The notes beneath the pieces are model-generated. The model was not told where the DNA came from and did no database searches. It worked only from the letters and a program-made list of their open reading frames with translations. 36,148 bases of DNA, from contig CAXKVV010000544.1 of NCBI GenBank assembly GCA_964058805.1, positions 1 to 36,148 of the forward strand, in the 5' to 3' direction. A program made the translations under genes and the position numbers. Shown piece after piece: positions 31,740 to 36,148 of this stretch; positions within the stretch are counted from its first letter, which is position 1, and each line of letters begins with the position of its first letter. The stretch is from Schoenoplectus triqueter (lineage: Eukaryota; Streptophyta; Magnoliopsida; Poales; Cyperaceae).

Positions 31740-32605
31740 CTGAACCCAATTAGTTGCCTTTAATAGTAATAAATTAACAATAAAGAATTACAGACGGGAT
31801 CTTGTGTTCTCTCCCTCGTGCTTTCTCTTTCTAGAGAATTTTTGTGATCTTTTCATGCTGCAGTCGCTGCTCTCGAATCGACGAGTTCAGGTTACTTATT
31901 GGTTTTAGCTCGTAAGCGGATGGCATGTTTGAGTTTGTATTCCACTCAGCTCGTTCGAGATCACCCCTAATTTTGTCCGTGAGTGACTGTGACTGTGACT
32001 GTGACTGTGAAAGACAGACAGCTCGGTAGCAACCTGGTGGTGGGAACAACAACAAAACAAAGGGCTTCTCCGCCCATAAACAAAGGACCTTGGGCCTTGG
32101 AGATGAATCAAAGTATAACAACAAAACAAACAGCTTGACTGCTTGGTGCTCACATAAAACTTACCAAAGAAGTATAAATACAACCTCTTATAATTTAATT
32201 ATCCACTAGCATGTTTTATCAGTGAAATTAGCATGTTATACACAAATCACATTTGTTATCAGTCAAATAAGCATCCATAGTCCAATTAGCATGTTTCATA
32301 TGAATCTAGTCGAAACTATTACTTATCAGATTTCTTTCACATTTTTAATTCAAATCCTATAGAATCAGAATGCAGGACTCATTTACCATTTATTAATTGA
32401 ATTATTGCATTATGAATTTCCATTACTTACATGTCAGAACACAATTAATAAAATCTTAGTATAACATATAAAAAGGAGAACAATGACAGACACGAACATC
32501 CCACCTAAACAATTGTAATTTGTACAAGCATTAGAACTGATAGAGGGAGAGAAAGCAGCCAGATAATATTCTGTAAAATGAATGAAAAAACTGTCCCATT
32601 TTTCG
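31740..32605. other. Intergenic between bHLH promoter and FMN hydrolase 3' end
   Basis: The left part is the bHLH upstream region, CT rich near 31725-31740. The right part (32210-32605) is AT rich and should hold the hydrolase 3' UTR. GTTATCAGT.AAAT.AGCATG is loosely repeated near 32216 and 32255. No further gene seen. Confidence 0.4.
31983..32010. repeat. (GTGACT)n hexanucleotide repeat
   Basis: About four and a half units, in the upstream region of the bHLH gene. Reverse-strand frames across it (His-Ser runs) are artefacts of the repeat. Confidence 0.85.
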
Positions 32606-35600
32606 TTATGAAATATCTAGAGGCATTGATACCTCAATTCCTAAAGAAGACAAGTCTTTCTTGAGCAACTCAGCATTTCTGAAATGCAAGCCAACCATTC
32701 CTATACTTCTTGCTGCCTCTATATTCACAATCCTGCATGAAGAATAATAAATTTGAAGCACAAACAAGATATAAGCTGTAGTACAAACATGTAAAATATG
32801 AATTAGTTAGATAATTTTATTGCACAGATTACTTTCAATCACACACATAAATCAAAGCAACAAGTAAAACAAATGAGCTTGGCGCTAATAAGCTGATTTT
32901 TCTGGTAACTAAAGATAGATACAAAAGAAAATAACAACATAAAATTGATATTTATGAAATTAGCAGTAGCAAGATAAGAAACCTGTCATCAATGAAAACA
33001 CAATTTGACGGCTCAACTCCGAGATGGTTAACCACCTCTTTATAAGAATCAGGAGATGGTTTTCTCTTACCTACAAATTCAAGCAAAGGCGCACAGACAT
33101 ACACAAATTAAACCTCATAGTACTTGTGCCTACTATTATATTCGCAATTATAGGTTAGAGAATTTACCGATGGCACAAGAACAAAATGACCAAGATAAGT
33201 ATTTTGACAGGTTTAGTTTCTCTTCAACCAACATGTACCTAAAAGGTTACATCAAAGATGTAAACATCATATTTTGTGATGAATTTATAGAATTAAAAAG
33301 AAAAGAGTATTAAGATATTAACCACTAACCAGACAGGATAGTTCGTGAAGGCATGTATTTCATAATTGTTTAATTTCAACCTATGTAGCACCTCTTCAAT
33401 ACCTTCTATGTAAGAATAAGCTCTTACCATGCATTCTTTTAGACCTTTGTATGTTAAAAAGATGTTTGTTAAATTCAAACTATATACAACTTTAGGCTTT
33501 AAGGTTAAAATCTGACCATTTTCCATTTCTAATTTGAATAGAACTTATGATGCTCCATAGTTGATTCTTCTATTGTGCTAGATACATAATAGACAAAAAA
33601 AGACCCTTATGACCTTCCTTTTTCTTTTTTCCCTTTAGAGGGGGCCTGCTTATAAGTTTATTAAGAGAAGAGTCTGTTTTTAGTCCCTCAACTATTGTGT
33701 TTGGTTCAAATTACCCCCTAAACTATTTTTTGGTTGAAACAAGTCATCAAACTCTTTGATTTGGTTCAATATACTCCTTCCATTAGATTTTACTGTTAAT
33801 ACATAAAGCAAACCACATTTCTCTTAATTTCCTCCTCATCTCATGTTTTACTCCGCTCTTTTCTTTATTCATGTTGCTGGGACAAAAGCCTCCCTCTGTC
33901 ATGCTCTGTGTTTTCTTTTGTTTTCTAAAACTTGACAGTCTCTCTCTCTCTCGCCCCTACCCTCTCTCTCAAATTCAACCAGTTTCACTACTCTAATGAA
34001 TTTCAGAAAAATTATACATCTAATGATCGGAGATCTTATGAAGCATACTGAGTTTCATTTTCGATAGTTATTTTGTTATTTGTGGGGATTTCTTGTTTTC
34101 ATCAGTGTAAGCACTAGGCACTAATCATGTACTATAATTTGATTATATTTAGTTGTAGGTAAATCTTTGTTGGACTGAACCAAATCATAATAAGATGATT
34201 TTTTTATATGCATGCAAAATATCAGTTACAACAAAACCATATGTTTTAAATTAGAATCACAATTTTACTATACTGATTCCTAATTCGTTTGTAAATTTTG
34301 CTTAGAATAAAGAATCCAGTTCATTGGAATGCGGTACTTGTTAATATGATCTGCTCTCAATCCATATATAAGCAGTTAACAAAAATTTAGAATATTTGAG
34401 ATGATGAACATCATATATCCAAACCCAATCATATAATATGCAAGCTTGGAGAAAGGGGAATAATGCTAGGCACATCAAGGTCTGCTCGTCCAAGACACCA
34501 CCTATCTCTCTCTTCTAACAAGATCCAGAGACAAAATTGAAAGGCGGAGAAAAAGGCTTGAGAAAGTAGCGATAGGAGGGTCTTTTTTTATTTTAATGGG
34601 ACCAAGAACAAGAGAATAGAGCAGACTAGCAGAGGAAAGAGAAGGACGACCTATTTTCATTTTTGACGGCAGAACCTAACAGAAGTAGTACATTGAACCA
34701 AAACAAAGAGTTCAAGGACTTGTTTGAACCAAAAGATAGTTTAGGTGGCAATTTGAACCAAACACAATAGTTGAGGGACCAAAAACAGACTTTTCTCTTT
34801 TATTAAAAGTTATTAGCAAAATACCAAAGGCAATAATTTAAAAATGAGAAACAACAGAAAAGAGCCTACTCCCTAAAAAATAAGAACAGTTTCATGATCT
34901 CTTTGAGCCATCATCTATTATTGTAGTTTTTTTTTTGTAAGTTTTACCTTCTAAATCAAAAGATCTTCCATCTTTGAAGAATATTTTAGCCAACATGTTC
35001 TGAATTTGGAAGAGATAACAGTAGAATTAGTAGGGGATTACTTGGTACTTAATTGCACAATTATTGTACATAAGTTGGATCAAGTTTAAGCTTAGTCAAA
35101 ATTGCAAGATACAACACAAATACAAATTTAAGTCGGGCCGTGATGTCTTAACTAGTTTTATTAACGTGCAGGAACAAATTTGGACTAGTTGGACTATTTT
35201 CATGAAAAAAAAAAGGAATGGTACTGCAGCTGGGGCCTACTGCCTACTGGTATTTAGAAATCAGATCGAACAGCTGGCAGAAATAACACAAACTAATATC
35301 ATAATACCTCATCAATACGACCTTCCTCAAATTCAGCCCATGCAGTTGGATGCTTGGTTTCTAGCAATTCCTTCATGGACATTCTGCCAAACCGTAGAAA
35401 ATAAAACTACAAGCTGTCACTGTTTAATTTTGTTTTTGTTCAAGTAGAAAGCTCAATAAACACTCAAAACCCCCAATTGACGGAGAAAAGAGTTAATAGA
35501 AAAAAGAAACAAACTCGAAGAAAGCGGGGATATGGTGATAGAATGGATCCCGCACGATCGTGTCCATCACGTCAAAGAGGAGAATTGGTAACCTCCTTTG

Positions 35601-35714
35601 CTGAGACGTGGAGAGAGGGCTGCTGGAACTGGAGGCGGCCATTGGAACAGAGTGTGGCGAGCTGCGCTTGGAGAGAGGAAAGAGGAAAGGCACTGACCGG
35701 ATCAGAGAAATCAT
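32606..35714 (-). CDS. cpFHy1: Flavin mononucleotide hydrolase, chloroplastic (HAD superfamily, AtcpFHy1-like)
   Basis: There are seven exons on the minus strand, 35714-35515, 35383-35308, 34999-34948, 33444-33330, 33238-33168, 33070-32983 and 32732-32606, all GT-AG and phase-consistent. They total 729 nt, giving 242 residues. The first 40 or so residues (MISLIRSVPFLFPLSKRSS, then Ser-rich) look like a plastid transit peptide. HAD motifs: motif I LLFDVMDTIV with nucleophile Asp, motif II AFTNYP, motif III Lys in GKRKPSPDSY, motif IV FIDDR. The cap region contains SMKELLETKHPTAW. The Arabidopsis homologue At1g79790 dephosphorylates FMN to riboflavin in plastids. Intron 3 (33445-34947) is enlarged by a long-TIR element. 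The last exon could alternatively end at an internal GAG|GTATCA. Confidence 0.93.
33664..34798. mobile_element. Long-TIR (MULE-like) non-autonomous element in FMN hydrolase intron 3
   Basis: Inverted arms of about 130-137 bp: left 33664-33800 starts AGAGAAGAGTCTGTTTTTAG; right, reversed from 34798, starts AGAGAAAAGTCTGTTTTTGG. Both continue through TCCCTCAACTATTGTGTTTG and GGTTCAATRTACT. The flanking 7-mer TTTATTA occurs at 33657-33663 and 34799-34805, extendable to TTTATTAA if the ends shift by one base. The arms repeat a TTGGTTYAA motif. The 860-bp interior has no coding region. Long arms suggest a Mutator-like MITE, but the target duplication is a little short for that. Confidence 0.82.
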
Positions 35715-35815
35715 GGATTTGAGAAATATCAGAGGAGGAGAAATGTTGCAGAGCTTTTTTTGGGTGATATTTATCCAGAAAACAATGATTCTCTTCAGAT
35801 TTATCCATAAATTAA

Positions 35816-35827
35816 AATATATATATT
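35816..35827 (-). promoter_or_regulatory. Candidate TATA box of FMN hydrolase gene
   Basis: The minus strand reads AAATATATATAT, about 105 bp upstream of the ATG at 35714. It would give a 5' UTR of about 70 nt. Confidence 0.4.
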
Positions 35828-35829
35828 TT

Positions 35830-36148
35830 ATTGAACGACCACGCCAAAACTTCAATCGTTTAACTGAGAGACAACTTTATCCTTTACCTCAACTGAAAAG
35901 AACATCGTTTGATGCTCCTACTTTTCAAAAAGGACTAAATACTCCCTTCGAAAATCTCCCTAATTATTTTTTTCATTTTTAATAAAAAATCGCGGATCAA
36001 CCTGTTTAAAATGAAAAAAGACACCACACTGTTTATGTTTATGGAGGCTATATATAGATCACTTCACAATGGTTATCTTGATAATCTTCATAATGAATTT
36101 TTAAATATATACAAAATTCCTAAAAAATAGAAAAACAAACTATGAATA
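35830..36148. other. Right edge, intergenic
   Basis: No gene seen. TATATATAG near 36048 on the plus strand, in a slightly GC-richer context, could be the TATA box of a gene beyond the window. This cannot be tested here. Confidence 0.3.

Noticed and set aside
31831..32183. His-Ser repeat proteins on the minus strand
   Set aside because: Translation of the GTGACT hexanucleotide repeat upstream of the bHLH gene.
1..36148. Search for a coordinated novel system (gene cluster, toxin-antitoxin, defence or biosynthetic module)
   Set aside because: The seven genes are unrelated, conserved single plant genes; the only clustered novelty is transposon insertion and one tandem duplication.

Overview
This is a nuclear window from a flowering plant. 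It has GT-AG introns, AT-rich intergenic DNA, and plant-specific genes (sterol cycloeucalenol cycloisomerase, a plastid FMN hydrolase, an LRR receptor kinase with a large ectodomain). The sequence does not fix the species. I assembled seven protein-coding genes from splice sites and reading frame, all apparently full length. Six lie on the minus strand and the LRR receptor kinase is on the plus strand. There is no prokaryotic, viral or plasmid content, and I found no RNA gene or CRISPR array.

Layout. 1-1815: gene-free, with a degenerate hAT-like remnant. 1816-2979 (-): heptahelical PAQR/HHP4-like membrane protein. 3040-5130: two compact hAT-like elements with TIRs and 8-bp target duplications. 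5130-11560 (-): a tandem duplication of the cytosolic 40S protein gene RPS19, including its flanks. The two copies have been marked differently since duplication: copy A has a 941-bp hAT-like insertion in its promoter and an enlarged intron 3, and copy B has a 470-bp Helitron in intron 1. Because each copy shows the other's uninterrupted form, both insertions can be placed closely. The copies also share a 236-bp perfectly identical block over exon 3, which looks like gene conversion.

11916-15378 (-): CPI1 (sterol biosynthesis), with a possible in-frame alternative N-terminus. 15960-19480: a stack of transposon relics, comprising a TIR MITE, a foldback element, a (TA)n tract and a LINE that has lost its reverse transcriptase. 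20701-21327: another hAT-like element rich in CGGTCC. 22623-26841 (+): LRR-III receptor-like kinase related to ZAR1, with degenerate kinase motifs. 28061-31672 (-): group IX bHLH transcription factor (FBH/bHLH80/81/122/130 type) with two suspicious lesions in the DNA-binding domain region. 32606-35714 (-): HAD-family FMN hydrolase, whose intron 3 carries a 1.1-kb long-TIR element.

The genes are unrelated housekeeping or regulatory loci and do not form a pathway. The most informative content is how non-autonomous transposons have been inserted into and around the duplicated ribosomal protein genes, together with the possible decay of the bHLH gene. I found no convincing new biological system.
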